In this document: piece by piece, positions 45,901-60,700 of the stretch
How the letters are laid out: each line of letters opens with the position of its first letter
How positions within the stretch are numbered: the first letter of the stretch is position 1
From: Azolla caroliniana
Lineage: Eukaryota > Polypodiophyta
Length of the DNA stretch: 64,000 nucleotides
Direction: 5' to 3'
Assembly: GCA_043228905.1 (NCBI GenBank)
Contig: JBHGNT010000018.1
Location: forward strand, 3,472,001-3,536,000
Notes under the pieces: generated by a model
Told to the model about the DNA's origin: nothing
Seen by the model: the letters and a program-made list of their open reading frames with translations, nothing else
The model's database searches: none
Translations under genes and position numbers: made by a program

Positions 45901-47020
45901 ACAATTTACACATATTGGATTCTGAGAAATAAGTAGCTTCAATTGCATATTACATTTTCCAAATCATGGCAATGTAGTCCATAGATCACCCCAAGTTTAG
46001 AGACATATAATTTCTTAATTTGGACATATATAGTGTAGTTTGGAATGTCGTCTCCTCCTAGTGTGATTAACACATGTCCTTGGACCCCATGTGATAAAGC
46101 ATCATGCCTTTAATGCACTTTGGCATATTGACATATGACCTATATTGATTCCATAATTCCCAACATATTTTTGACTATATTCAATCCCTCACAATAAAAA
46201 TTCTTGTTCGTTGATCATCATAGCAATTAGAATGCAGTCTTGAAAATCTTGATAAACTTTGATCGTGAAAGAAGGACCGTCACACCAAATTTATTACACC
46301 TAGTTATTACTCTTACAATCAAAGCTCGTGTGGCTTTTCTCGAAGAACTCAACACCATTAGGTCATTAACCAAGTGCAAACATTATTCAATGCCAAGGGC
46401 TTGATAATTGTCCTCACGATTGTATGACAAATGCAACCTAGACCATATCCCATCCAGAGTGATTCTCACTCTTTCTAGCAATACATAAAAGTCATTCTCT
46501 CACTTGACATCCCCTCTAATCTACATGTGGGGAGCTCTCCTATTGTTAGTGACCTCACATGGATGTAAGAAACATATCAACTATGAGATGTGATTTATGA
46601 CCATTGGCCTTGCTTGTTTTCTACTCAACCATTACTCGAATATCTTCCTAAAATTAGAGATGATATAATATTAATATTATCTTACATTTTAATGTCATTG
46701 TATCTGATAAGCATGTTTAAGAGTATTAAGATGTTCCTTCATAGATGATCTTGCATCCTTGTCAGTAGATTCAATCTAATAATGGGCATTTCCCTAAGTG
46801 TCACGAGTAATTGACACCATCAAGATTCCATTTAGAAATAAAAGACACGTGATAGTTGCAAATATTATGGGATGGGGCAATGTTTTCTTTCTTACCCCAA
46901 CCATCTCAACCCATGTTGTCACCTCTCCATAACATGGTTTGTCATGAAGGAAAATAAGTCATTCAAGTATTCATGGGCATAGTTACAACTATCTACTCAG
47001 TTTTTAACAAGAATATCCTC
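42936..47020. other. AT-rich region, no gene seen
   Basis: A pair of telomere-like units 'ccctaaaccctaaaccc' sits at 42940-42956. The rest has no ORF above about 80 codons, no LTR, and no RNA gene I can support. It may be very old, decayed repeats. Confidence 0.45.
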
Positions 47021-47027
47021 CTCTTAC

Positions 47028-47262
47028 TTGGGGGGGGGGGAGGACTTTATCTTTGTGATTTTTCTTCTAAGCCTCACATGCAATTATTTACATTGTTTTC
47101 AACAAGATACCATCTTCATTTATGAGGAGGGGACTTTACCTTTGATAGTTTTTCTTCCAATGATCTCATGGAGTCATCTACATTGTTTTCAACAAGATAC
47201 TATCCTCCATTACGAGGAGGGGAGCTTTGCCTTTGATAATTTTCCTTCAAATTATATTTAAA
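47028..47262. repeat. Imperfect 90-bp tandem repeat
   Basis: Units share 'tacattgttttcaacaagat' and 'gaggaggggactttaccttt'. Two and a half units are visible. The first contains a G run at about 47031-47040. Confidence 0.75.
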
Positions 47263-48930
47263 AAGGAAGGGGTAGTTGTAAAACCTTGTGTAGTTTTCTA
47301 ATAAATAAGCTTATCTTATGTTATGCTTGCTATCGTGTTTCCATTAACGATAGTGATAGCTTTAAGGTGTAAACCTTTTCTTATTGAGTGTTGATTCTTC
47401 AATGTTCTTAAATTTTTTAATTGTCAACATCCCTGAGATTTTGTGCACTGTTGATGTGGTTCTTGATCTGGACAAGGAGTTGTTGGGTTTCCCCGTGGAG
47501 AGCCATGTTATTTTGGTAGGATATGCAAATCCACTAACAACACACATGATCTTCAACATACATTGCAATGGTAAATACAATGGTAGATTAGATATGTAAT
47601 GTGACAATAATTAGCTATATGACTTACAAGACATGATATGATATTGAACAATCTCACCAATCACGAGAGATCTCTATCTAAAATAGGCATAGCTAGTCCA
47701 TTTAAATTATTTTAGTAAAGTCAATGGGGGTTAAAACCTTACAAGAGCTAATATTGACATTAATCGCATCTAGAAACTTGTGGATAGATCTAACACAATC
47801 TAGCTTACATGTATCTAACAATGTCATTGTGTTGAAACACAACCAATCATCACCCACCGTAGGGCAACTTAATGTGTGTGGTTACGTGGTACGTTACCTT
47901 AGCATACAACACAAAATAATATATTTAACCTTTGAAATTCTCAGTCTCTTGAGAAATGGAATATATGTGACTGTGGAGAAATAAAAATAAGGCATGGAAG
48001 CATATAAGAAGCTATAATGACGCGATGTCATGGCTTTTTGATGGGCCACTATGCACTTTTACTAGTGTAATGAGAAATCGCTTTGGGAAGTTTCCACGAG
48101 TAGTGCTCAAACTCTTCATGTTCCTCTTGGTTATATGCTTGCGGCCCAAGTTTCCATATGTAATGCGTAAATGCTTGTGTTCCAGAATCGTGCAACATGT
48201 GTTTATAGGTTTTGTACACATAAAGTCAATGATCCAAAGTACCGAGAGACCAAGCCAAAGGAACGGGGGGGGGGGGGGGGAGAGAGAGAGAGAGAGATGA
48301 CATAGGAACCCCCCCCTTGGTCGGGCCTTCACCACTACCTCATCACATCGAAATATATTATAGGAATGCAAGTGAGTGAGTGTGTATGAATAACAAAAAG
48401 AAATCTATAATATATGGTCTCATCCCATCATCATATAAATATAGCAAATAAAGAGATGCAAAAGAAAGAAAGGGAGTGGATAGTAATTTTCAATATATAT
48501 ATATAAAATGTGTTGTGTAGGTGTGAGATTACTGCTTACTCATTTTCTTGTTCTTCTACTTCTACTCTATGCTAGAGTTTTTCTTTAGAAGAAAAGAAGT
48601 TTGGAGCGCGCCCATATCGCGTCTTCATGCATATGAAGTAGTTAGTTAATAGGCTATTACCAAAAGGAGATGATAAAACAATAGTGTGGTTCCAAAGCAA
48701 TAGCTGGGGTTTTGAAGGAAGGAATGAAGGGAGAGAGAGAAGGATTGGAGGAGGACGGTATTAGGCCGTGTCGCCGTGGTCTAGGAGTAGTGGGTATCGT
48801 TGGGTGTTTGTTTCCCCTTTGGTTTGATCATCGGCCTCAGTTTTCATGAGACGTACCCAAAAGGGGGCAACAGGAGAAGAGAGAGGGAGGGGTTGGGTGG
48901 GTCTCTCGTGAGTCATCTTTGTCATTGATC
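47263..48930. other. Upstream region of the P4-ATPase gene, no gene seen
   Basis: AT-rich to 48000, then a G18/GA compound tract at 48267-48297 followed by a C run. Apart from these simple repeats, nothing is recognisable. Confidence 0.4.
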
Positions 48931-49125
48931 GGTCGGTCAAATGGATGCATAGACGAGTCTCTAGCGTGTCTTCCTTGTCCTCGATCAGTCGGTCGGATGA
49001 GTCGCTAGCGTGTGTCCTCCTTGTCCTCGATCGGTCTAATGGACGGATGGACGAGACTCTAGCGCGTGTCCTCCTTGTCTTCGATCGCTCATGTGTGTGG
49101 GTGTGTGTCAGTCGGTCGAGTCTTT
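48930..49125. repeat. Minisatellite of about 60-bp units
   Basis: Variants of 'tctagcgtgtcttccttgtc' and 'ctcgatcggtcggtc' recur about four times ('gtcctccttgtcctcgatcg', 'gtcctccttgtcttcgatcg'). Confidence 0.7.
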
Positions 49126-49239
49126 CATGTGTGTTGCGTGTGTGTGTGTATCTTGGTGGTTCCCAAGTATTAATGGGGAAGAAAAGAAATGTGTTAGTAA
49201 TAAAAGGAACTCCTCCGTCCCTTTCTTTGAATCGATCCA

Positions 49240-49245
49240 CACACA

Positions 49246-49278
<33 letters not shown>

Positions 49279-49327
49279 TCTCTCTCTCTCACACACACAC
49301 ACTCTCTCTCTCTCACACACACACACA

Positions 49328-49359
<32 letters not shown>

Positions 49360-49566
49360 CTCTCTCACACACACACTCTCTCTCTCACACACACACATTC
49401 TCTCTCTCACTCACACACACACACACTTCTCTCTCTCTCACACACACACTCTCTCTCTCTCACACACACACACTCTCTCTCTCACTCACACACACTCTCT
49501 CTCTGACTCACACACACACACACTCTCTCACACACACACACACACTCTCTCTCGCACACACACACA

Positions 49567-49597
<31 letters not shown>

Positions 49598-49646
49598 TCT
49601 CTCTCTCTCACACACACACTCTCTCTCTCACACACACATACACATA

Positions 49647-49685
<39 letters not shown>

Positions 49686-49716
49686 TCTCTCTCTCTCTCA
49701 CACACACACACACATA

Positions 49717-49748
<32 letters not shown>

Positions 49749-49752
49749 TACT

Positions 49753-49784
<32 letters not shown>

Positions 49785-49790
49785 CTGTCT
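49240..49790. repeat. Compound CT/CA microsatellite of about 550 bp
   Basis: More than twenty blocks of (TC)n alternate with blocks of (AC)n. No other sequence intervenes except single-base variants. The 288-320-codon Leu-Ser-His-Thr frames across it are artefacts. Confidence 0.95.
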
Positions 49791-49954
49791 GTCTGTGCCT
49801 TCTTCCTCGCGACCAGAAAAACGACGACGAAGAAGCAGGCAGCAGCAGTAGACGCAGAAGCAGAAAAAGCAGGCAAAATACATATGTCTACCGCATTTTC
49901 TATTTGATCCTGCGAAACCCCTTCCCTTCCGTTTCTCTCTCCCTGATCCGCAGA

Positions 49955-50006
49955 TAACCTCTCTCTCTCTCTCTCTCCCCCCAAACGCCCCCCCCCCCCC
50001 CCCCCT
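49955..50006. repeat. CT run and C homopolymer in the P4-ATPase 5' region
   Basis: (CT)n at 49961-49977 followed by a run of about 17 C. Probably in the promoter or 5' UTR. Confidence 0.85.
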
Positions 50007-50902
50007 CTTGCTCTCTGCATTTCTCTTCTTCTTTTGCGATCCGCGCCATAGCCGGATTTCTCGAAAGCTCCGTCTCTCATTTCGTGCCTTCGTCTTTCTC
50101 GTCGTCTTCTTCTTCTTCCAGATCTCCGTCATCGCAATCTGCCGTTTCGTCTTCTTCTACCTTCCTTTTCTCTTCTGCATTTTGCATGCTTTCTAGATCC
50201 CGAGTCCAGCCCTAGCCCTAACCCTAACCCCGCAACTCCACCCGTCTGATCTCTTCTTCTTGTTTAGGTCTTAACCGTTTTCAAAACTAGTTTATTTCAA
50301 AGTTTACTCTTTGAAAAGAAGGCCCTTATATCCGCTCCTTGATTAGCGATCTTCTTCATCTACAAAGACATTCTCTTCCTCGTCCTGTTTCTCAGAAATG
50401 ATTGAGAATGCTTATTGAAAGATGGCACAGAAGAGATTGCAAGCAGATTCACAGAGCTTGACGTTTCGGATTTTCAAGCCTCGGACCACAGAAGAGAAGA
50501 AAGAAACAGTCGGATTTTCAATCTGCATATATTGGTATTCTCTAGCTTGTCAAGGGAGACTTTCTGAACAGTCAGGGAAGGAGATAAGGTAGAAACAGGA
50601 GGAAGACGAAGAATCTTTAATCCAAAGATCTTTGCTTCAACATGCATACCTTGATTTTTCTCTAAAGTGTAAGGTAAATCTATAAGGACTGCGAACAATT
50701 TCGGATTTTCAATCCAAGAACACAGGAAAGAAGGAAAGAAAGAACAGGATAAGGAAGAAAGTGTTGGCTACGTATTCTTTTTCATGCAGCAGGTCTCTGT
50801 GTTCCTCTAAGCTGTCAGGTGAGTCTATAAGACTTTTGGGACAAAGTTCAGAATTCAGAAAGCAATTTCACAGTTTAGGACACGATCTCACAGTTCAAAA
50901 AA
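50007..50902 (+). promoter_or_regulatory. Likely 5' UTR and proximal promoter of the P4-ATPase gene
   Basis: Pyrimidine-rich, with a telobox-like 'ccctaaccctaacccc' at about 50214-50231. Two related stretches with 'tttcggattttcaatc / cggattttcaatctgc' near 50465-50530 and 50698-50720 suggest a local duplication. A 5' UTR intron is possible but I cannot fix its ends. Confidence 0.45.
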
Positions 50903-53900
50903 ATGTCGTTAAGTGGCCATCATCTACTCTCATCTCCTGTTGGAAGCTTACAACAGGCGACATCACCAAGCTCTCCGGTCATGAGTGGTGGTTTTAACTG
51001 CCTCTGTGTGAATGCACCGCCACCATTAGCAGTAAATGAGGCTCGAATCTTCTCGTTCCATGAAGACCATCCTCTTATTGCTGTGGATGACGATTTCCCG
51101 ACCATTATTTCTAATGATATTAGGCCTAGTTCCGCTAAAATACCTCCCTTTCCGATGTCAGAATGTGAGATTGATGGAGTCCATCAAGTAGTTTCACACT
51201 CGCGTACTTCACTATCATTTTCTGTACCTAATCACCTCGATGAATCGGGGCATCTATTTGAAAATTTCCCTAATGAAATCAGTCTACCATCTATTGAACT
51301 ACCTGAACGATGGGAAGGAAAATATCCTTCCATTGATTCACATAGTTCAACTGCATTGGCTTCCATAGATGCAACATCTACAAGCTCCATTGATGAGAAA
51401 CCTAAATCTAAACCTCGCAGGGTGTTCATCAATGATGCAGTGAGGACTAAGGATACCAGTGATATGGTTGGCAATAAAGTGAGAACAAGTAAATATACAA
51501 TGCTTACCTTCTTGCCAAAGAATCTATTTGAGCAGTTTCGAAGAGTTGCTTACATTTATTTCCTTGCAATTGTCATCCTGAATCAGATCCCTCAGCTTGC
51601 TGTTTTTGGTAGGACAGCATCCCTATTTCCTCTGCTCTTTGTTTTAGTTGTTACAGCAATCAAGGATGGTTATGAGGATTGGGGAAGACACAGGTCTGAT
51701 ATAATTGAGAACAATAGATTAGCCCAAGTATTTTCGCAAGGGGAATTCATACACAAGAAATGGAAACGAATACAGGTTGGCGAAGTAGTAAAGGTGGCTG
51801 CAAATGCTCCTGTTCCTTGTGATATGGTTCTTTTAGGAACAAGTGATCCTAGTGGTGTTGCTTATATTCAAACTCTCAACCTTGATGGAGAATCTAATTT
51901 AAAGACTAGGTATGCTTGTCAAGAGACACAACTTAAGAAGCCAGAAATCAATCCTTTGGGAGGATGTGTGGTATGCGATCCACCTACTAGAAATATTTAT
52001 GAATTTTCGGGATACATGGAATTCGATAATCGTCAAATCTCTCTAGGCCCTAAGAATGTTATCCTTCGTGGATGTGAGCTGAAGAATACCGCATGGATAG
52101 TGGGAATTGTGGTCTATGCAGGAAAGGACACAAAAGTGATGATGAATAGTGCAGGTGCACGGTCTAAAAGGAGCAAACTCGAGTCTCAAATGAACAGTGC
52201 AACTATGTGGTTAGCTTTCTTTCTGCTCATAACATGTTTGGTTGGTGGCCTAGGTATGGGGCTATGGGTTGCGAAGCATAACAAGGTGCTTGGTTCTTTG
52301 GCTTACTACCACAAGACAGATATATCCACTGGACAGGATGTGGAATTCTACAATGTATTTGGGGAAGCAGTGTTTGCATTCTTGAGTTTTATTATAATGT
52401 TTCAGGTCATGATACCAATTTCTCTTTACATATCCATGGAACTCGTCCGGTTAGGACAGTCACGCTTCATGAGTAGAGATAAAGAAATGTACTACAATGA
52501 TAATGGGTCAGAGACATGTTTTGAGTGTAGAGCATTGAATATCAATGAGGATTTGGGTCAGATCAAGTATGTTTTCTCTGACAAGACTGGCACATTAACC
52601 CAAAATAAAATGGAATTCTATGCAGCAACCATAGATGGTGTCAATTACGATGATGGGGTGGCAGGTTATCATATGGACAGTAGTTCTTTCCAAGATTCAA
52701 TAGAAACAGGTACTGGTTAGATTAATGAGTAAAATATGAAATTCTTCTGTGCAGTTTTTTTTATTTATATGCTCGTGTTTATTCTCTTCCTTTATCTTAA
52801 AAGGTAATCAGGGGTCAAGGTTAAAGCCAAAACATCAAGTTAAAGTGAGCCCAGTGTTGTTGGGGTTGCTGGAAACAGATGAACTGACACCAAATAAGAA
52901 AGCATTGCAAGAATTTTTCCTTGTGTTAGCCATATGCAATACAGTTGTTCCAATCAAGGTTGACGAAAAAGTTTCCATGGATCAGAGGTTCCCAAATATA
53001 GAGTATCAGGCTGAGTCACCTGATGAACAAGCTCTTGTTACTGCTGCGGCAGCATATGGCTATGTCTTAATGGAACGTAGCACTAAGCATGTTGTGGTCG
53101 AAGTACAAGGTGAACTTCAAAGGTATTTTTGAGTACCTGTATTTTGTTATTGCTCTATCAAGTGAGCTTTAAGCATAAGTCAACTAAGCTTTATCCTTGC
53201 TGCTGCATGTTTATGTAGGTATGAAATATTGGGTCTTCATGACTTTGACAGCATACGCAAACGCATGTCAGTAGTTGTTCGGTGCCCTGATCAAACTATT
53301 AGATTATTATTGAAAGGTGCAGATACAACGGTTTTGAATCTGGTCAGACAAATTAGCTTACTTACAGAGATTTCTGCTGAAGAGAGGCACATTGCAAGTG
53401 TTTATTCCTCCACTTTGGCACATATTGAACAATATGCCAGAGTGGGGCTTCGAACACTTCTTGTAGCTTCGCGAGAGATGTCAAAAGCCGAATTCCAGGA
53501 ATGGGATAGTAGATTTGCAGGAGCAAGTACTGCATTAGGCAATAATAGGCTGAGTATGCTTCATAAAGTTGCAGAGACTGTAGAGAAAGATCTAATACTA
53601 TTAGGGGCAACAGGGGTAGAGGATAAATTACAAGATGGTGTTCCGGAAACTATTGCTGCATTAAGAGCAGCAGGGATGAAGGTATGGGTCCTCACTGGAG
53701 ACAAACAAGAAACAGCTGTTTCCATTGGTTTCTCGTGTAACCTTTTAACACGTGAAATGGAGATAATCACAATTAGTTCTACTACAGAAGCGGATTGCAG
53801 GAAGGCAATCCTTACTGCGATTGGAAGGCAAAGAAATAGTTTCTTGCCAAGCTCCAGCACCAAATTTTCTGAGAGCATCCAGTCAAGTCCTCTTTCTACT

Positions 53901-56528
53901 ACAGCTATTTTAAGCACTCCTTTTATGCGTTCTGATGGAGAGAAAAATGACGTACCATGGGCTCTGATCATTGATGGAAACAGTCTTGTCCATGCGCTGA
54001 AAAAGGATTTAGAGCAGCATGTAAGGCCATCAAAACTTTCTACTTTAGAGTGATTTTATTTGCTAACTAGATTGAATTTCTTGGATCCTAGCCATCAACC
54101 TTTCTGGGCTGCAACAATGTGTGAGTCTTATTTTCTGAATGAGTTAATTTTCTTTAGAAGAATAGCTATCAGAATTTGAGGTTTCGTTATTTTAAAATGT
54201 TACTATTCTTGATAACTGTCTAAATGTTGACGACAAATTTGACCTTTGGCCATGGCTTGACAGCACTTAATTGCATGGGGCTGGGATTGAGGCCGTAATT
54301 GCACTTTGGACTACATACACAATTTAGAGTCAATGTTTGTATGTGCAAATGGAGTGTAATTTCAGTTTTGTTTAGTTGTAAGATCTTGTCACATTCAAGT
54401 CCAAATCTTGTATGTGGACTGAACTTCAGTTTTCCTTATCGTCTTTTGCTATCCTTCATCATGGTCAAATAGCTCGTGGTATCTTGAGATATGGTAGAAA
54501 CTTGGGTGAGCCTACGCCTACTCTCAAGGCTTGGGCATTTATGATGTGAGTGGGGATGACATAACGTATTGATTCTTCCAATAAATGGTCTGTCCATTAA
54601 TTAAGAATGAAATCTTCCTGAGGGCTGCATCATCCATAAGGGATGTTATTTCATGGCATAATGCTCATATAGAAACTATGGGAGCATACATGTCCTCGCT
54701 ATCTCAGGGGTGAAGATGGAAGAGCACCATGAGGCCTGTATGTCCATTGGCAGTCACTAATAATAAAATGGGAACCATGACCCCCAAGTATTGTTGAAAA
54801 GCTCAAAGCTTTTTTGCGTCCTTTCACATGTCCCGGGAATGCAGTCATATGGCCTCGCATCTCCCACATCTATCTGGCTTTCTCTGCAAGTGTCCATCAA
54901 TGGTAAGTGTGTCACAACCTGCCCAGTTCTGCCCAGCGAGATCCTGTGGCATATCAAGGGAAGCTTGTGCAATCCTGATCTACTCTGACCTTCCCTTGTA
55001 GGGATCCTAAGGCTGCTGTCCCCATGCTCGGCTGGAGTGGCAAAGTGTGCTAACATACTGAATCCCAAGTGTGGTCATCCCCAAAAGAGGCAAGTAGGCA
55101 CAATATATGCAACTTGATCTATTGTACTGTGGAACAGTACCATATGCAGAGATGTTGAGTCTCCTGGTCATGTCCATAGCAAGGACAAGTGTTGCTGTGT
55201 TGCTTTTAGCCAAACCTGAACAGCGAAAGAGGCTCCCTATGTCTTTCTCCATATGCTCGAAACTACTCTCTGACCTGCCTCAGCAAGCTACCTAGAGGGC
55301 TCGAACGACCGCCGTCTACCCAAGTCTATCCGCTTGTAACTGTCCGGATAGCACCCAAGACTGCATATCCTCTTGAGTGTATCAGTAGCTGTATGTACCA
55401 TGGTATAGCACTGGCACGCTGGTAGGGTGGAAAGGTGACCCCAAGTTATGCGTAAAGACTCCACCTCTACGTGACCTCTTGATATCAGTAATGCCGTCTG
55501 CTTGTTGGATCAAGATCCATGAGACTAGGGCCTACTTGCATGACAAATCACCATTGCCTGATCTATATTAATCCTTTTGCAATGTCCTGGTCAGAAGCCC
55601 AATTGTGTAGCCCTTGATTGGCACGAGTAGGAGTGATGGGGCTAAAGGAAGTTGTGACTGTTCTTTGTTTATGAGCTTGTGTGGTTGAATTTTTATGTTT
55701 CATCAACTTCTCTTTGTGTCTCTTGGATTCTAGCAGAACCCATTGGTCATTACTGAGCCAAAGCCTTGGTTAATGAGGCAAAGGCATTATTTCATAAAAA
55801 AATAGTACAATGACAAACATATGTTCTTCAGACGCCACTCCATGATGATATGGTTAGCAAGTTCTTGTTTCTAGTGGTATGTGTGCATATCTCTTGACCT
55901 CAATCTTGAATTGACGTGAGGAGGTCCATAGCTGCACTATCACAATGCTCAACACATGGGATAGATGAATGTTTGTTTATGAGGTCCTGATGACAAAGCC
56001 ATCCTCTGATGTGTAAAAAGTGCCTTATAGTGGGCTATCTTCCTACTAGGAGATGTTGTGGGGCTGGTCTATGTTCTTCCTTATCCAATTTGATAGTATC
56101 AGTTCAAATCACTCTATTATTTTCCACTTTGGTCATGTTTAGATGGGGTCTAGAACCTAAAATCGGCCAATGAGATAAATCATGATTGCAAATATGGCTG
56201 AATCCATGTTATCAATATGAGAGAGAGGGGAGATGGAGCTAAAGAAAGTCGTGATTGATCTCTATGAATAAGTTGTTGTCCAACTTATTCAGAGAGAACA
56301 ATTGTTGTATTGCGAATAAGTAGTTGTATTGTTGTCCAACTTCTCTCTATGTCTCTTGAGTTCTAGCAAGAACAATCATATGCACCAGTGGTCTTTATAT
56401 TGCATTACGCGAGGAAGTGGGCCATAGCCTTGTTTAAAGTAGTGGTGTCTCCCTCTTTTTTCATAAAAAAATAGCACAATGATAGACATAGTATTCTTAT
56501 GATTCCAATCCCCGATGGCACAATTGGC

Positions 56529-56624
<96 letters not shown>

Positions 56625-57746
56625 GGATCTATGAGACCCAAAAAATTACATTTCACGTGATACGTGTGAAAGTCAATAGCAACTCTCGATGTTCAAGAAC
56701 ATTACCAATGAATGTTGCAATCGAGAGTGCACATTGTGGTTGTCAGAGAAATTCGTGCAAGGATTGGGCTTGGTCGAAGATGTGTGGAAAGCATGGTCGA
56801 ATATGATCAAAGGCAGAGCATTGTATCAAAGTGTGATACTCAGACTCGCGAACTTGTTTAGGGCAAAGTGTGCATAGTCGACCACTCTCATCACTTGTGC
56901 CCCAATGCCCCGCCTCATATCACAATGCATGTGAGCTAAGTTGCATGGAAGCAATGGTTCGAATAGAAGCCAATGGAATGGGCTCTAATATGTATCAATG
57001 TGTACGGTTTCCCCGTTCCACGAAGAATATGGTTTTGTAGTTAGGTGCAACATGTGTAGTAGAATGTATGAAGCACGAGCCTCCACATTTTTCCCATGTC
57101 ATGATACAATGGCGTTGCAAAAAGGCCTCATTTACAGAGGAATCTAGTGATGCATCATGAAGCAAATGTGTTGCATCCCATCTACCAAACCACTTTTTCA
57201 TATCTTACATCCAATTGGAACACAAAATTTTGCTTTTATGTGTCTTTTGGATCTTTTTGCTTGCTTCCCATGCGATTCTAGGAAGTCAATGTGAGGGACT
57301 TTTTTGAACCTTAAGCATGTATTCAACAACCCTTTCCATGGTCAAGATCTCAATAGGAAGTGATCTCGTCTCAAGGAGGAGGATGTATGGCGTTTGTTTC
57401 TTAACTTGTAGAAACTTTGTATGAAAATGTTTTTGGACATTTTCAAACTCGTTCCAAGTAGATTTAGGGATGCTACCACCCCATAGAGAAGCACCGATGT
57501 CACCAAAGTGTCGAAAAGGTATTTCTTGAGGACCCAACACTTAATATCTCCACGATTGAATGTGTTCTTAAATGCATAATATGCTCGCTTGCCTCTAAGC
57601 GGTGTGTAGCACATTCATTCCATTTATGATTTGAGGGAACTTCAAAGCCAAGATATTTGAAGCTTTCCACACATTCAAGTGGCTCATATTGTACATAATG
57701 CATGGGTTATCTCTTGTTAAGCTCTTCACAATCATAATCTTTGTTT

Positions 57747-57787
<41 letters not shown>

Positions 57788-60700
57788 ACGCCTTCTAAGA
57801 CCAAAATTGGCCCATGAGACAATTGGTTTACAACAAAAATGGGGTATTTACCCATTCATCAAAAGTAAAAATAAAATAACTTATGCGAAAAGAGTTCTAG
57901 TATTGTACAAAACGTGTTATGGTGCAACATATTCCCTAAAGGATATGGCTTTGTATTAGGCCTAGTTTCATTTCCATCCAAGTCTTTTGAATAGAAGTGG
58001 AAGATCAAAGGGTTTCGATGCGGTTGTAGCCCATGGTCCCAATGTAAACGGTACCCCAACCATAGCTTCTATGCAGTGTAGTTCATGTTCTCTTATTTTC
58101 TTAATTGCTTCTACACCATGTCAAGTTGCTTTGAAGCCCGATATCCAAGGGTGTTTGGTTGTTCTTTGGTTCTTTGCTTCAGCAAGGGAGAGGCTGAGTG
58201 GTGCAAGTGTGTCCACATTCATCGTCTCCCCCTATCCCTGAAAAAGTTCACTAGTTACATGTTGGGGAATATTCGAAAGGTTATTGTTAGCATTTTGTAG
58301 CTTATTCTCTCTACAATGTTTTAGCTCTAAGATATATCTAAATAATTTCTTTATATTTCATGTATCTAATAGTTTGGAGAGGGTGGGGGAGGGTCCGAGT
58401 ATGTCTTGGTATTTTGCCCTTATCTCGGCGTAAGTTTTACATTTGAATGTAAAGTAGTATTCACCCTCGACCTCTATGTGGCATAATCTACATATCCTTT
58501 CCTCTCTAGGGACTCCATTAGTACAACCATTCTCAAACTCAAGTTGGTGAGATGATATTCTAAGTTGTCCAATGGCAAGGCAACCCTTAGTGCATTCGGC
58601 AAGAATGTATCTAGATATTTTGGTTGTGTAATAAAACCTAACTTAGAGAGGTGTATGAAGTGTTCCTTATAGTACAAAATTTTAGATGGGAGTGGCTCTC
58701 ATGGGGTGATCCATTTATATCGAGTGTAAATTTGCCATATTTCTTGGTGTATTACTTTATTACGGTCCTCATGAGAGATTAAAGTTTTATCAGGCATGTG
58801 GTTGTACCTAAGGGGAGGTATTTTATTAATGTCTAGGACATTTGCAAGAAGCCAACTCACCACAATGCTATATCAAGAGCTAGTGTCTTTGGACTCGTAG
58901 AGTGATCGAGATGCCTCAAAAGCTTGACGAGATATCCTATCTTGTGGTTGGCTATGTATCCTATGAATAAAAACTACAAGTTGGAAAAGTGCTTCTACTA
59001 ACATCGGGGGTAAAGTGAACTATGCTCTAATAATGTCATGTGGTACTGTTGATTTGCTTCGGAGTTGACGTGATAACATCATCACCAATTGTCTCTCTAA
59101 TTGCGTCCCCATGAAAGATGGTAGCCTTGGAGTCCAACCTACTGATGCATATATGAGGGAAGGAGTCACTAATGAGTCGAAGAGCCACCCCTTAGTTCGT
59201 GGCTCTTGAAAGTATGCCTAGTGGCATTTTCTTTCTAAGGTGAGAGGGACGCATATCCTCTCATTAGTCTGCTATCGAAAATTTACTTGAGCAATCATTG
59301 AAAGTGACTCCAAGATATACATATGATCCAACTACCTCAATTGGTATATGAGAGAGGGTTAGGTTACATGTAGTCCTAACTCGAGCAGATGTGTGAAAGA
59401 TAAAGACTTTTAGTTTTTCCTAGATTCACTACCAATCCTTGTTGTGTGCAAAAGTCATCTAAGGCATTAAGGTGCCTTTGTAGGTCGTGTTCCGACTCTA
59501 AGAGCAAAACTATGTTGTCTACATAGAGCAAGAGACTAACTTGTGTACCCCCAAGGACTACTCCTTTGCCTCCCTTATGAGCAATAAAATAAGTGATCTC
59601 ATCAATGTAGATCCCAAAAAGCGTCGGTGATAGAGGGAAACGTTGTTTTACACCAATAGTGCTAGTGAAACAATTGGATAGGCCACCTGGGCATTGTATG
59701 CACCGGGAGACTTGCTCGTATAAAGCATAGATAGCCTGAATCATGTCATATGGTATTTTCAGGCTTTTAAGCCTATCAAACAACAGTTCTCTTGGGACAG
59801 TGTCAAACGCTTTGCGGAAGCCCAAAAAACAATAATATAATTTCTTCTTGCGAGCCTTTGTTTGGTCAATTAAACATCTAAGTGTGAAGATATGGTCAAT
59901 AGTGGAGAAAGCTCGTTTAAAGCCAGCTTGTTCAGGTGCTTGAAGACTTAAGGTCTCCATATAATCCCTAAGCTTTGCTTCCATTACTGCACCATATAAT
60001 CTAATGGGTGTATGACCTATCATAATGGTCCTATATGTATTCGGGTCCATGGGGTCCCCTTCTTTATGTATAGGGGCCATTGTGGTGGAAAACCCTTGGC
60101 GAGGGCGCGGTTGAAGATTAGAGTGAGGAAAGGGGCTAGGCACTCTTGAGCATATATGATGTGTTCAGCTCACGATCTTGTGTGGTCCATGAACTTCCTA
60201 TGTTGTAATTTCTTTATGACCTTCGTGACCCTAGAGTTTGTGAAAAGTGTTCCCATGGTAGGCCAAGGTGTGGAAGGCATGGGAATGGGTGGCTGGTTTG
60301 AGACTTGGTAAAGTCTCTTTGTATATGTGTGCCAAGTGTTGGGATCCTCGATGGGTGTTTGTGGTCTTGGTTCCCCTAGTTGCTTCCATGCAATGGCGCA
60401 ATCACTACTCATGAGCATGTGGTAGATTTCCCAATACTGCGATGCCTCCCACACCGGTCTCTTATGAAGTGTCATCTTGCGCATTTCCTTGCGGGCCTGT
60501 ATTGAGGAAATAGTACTACTAAGTCACGATACTTTAAGTTGTCTATATAAGTCTCTACAATTCATCATACCATCTATTCTGTGGCATAGATCCTACTCTG
60601 CTTTGATCGGAGTGTTTCGTGTATGGGAAACTACTAATTGCTGCAGAATGAAGGATGTGTGTGAGTTCTGTAGTAAGGAAGAATTAAGAGTGTTTCGTGT

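Noticed and set aside
48945-49957. Frames of 320 and 288 codons rich in Leu-Ser-His-Thr
   Set aside because: Produced by the CT/CA microsatellite. The same holds on the opposite strand.
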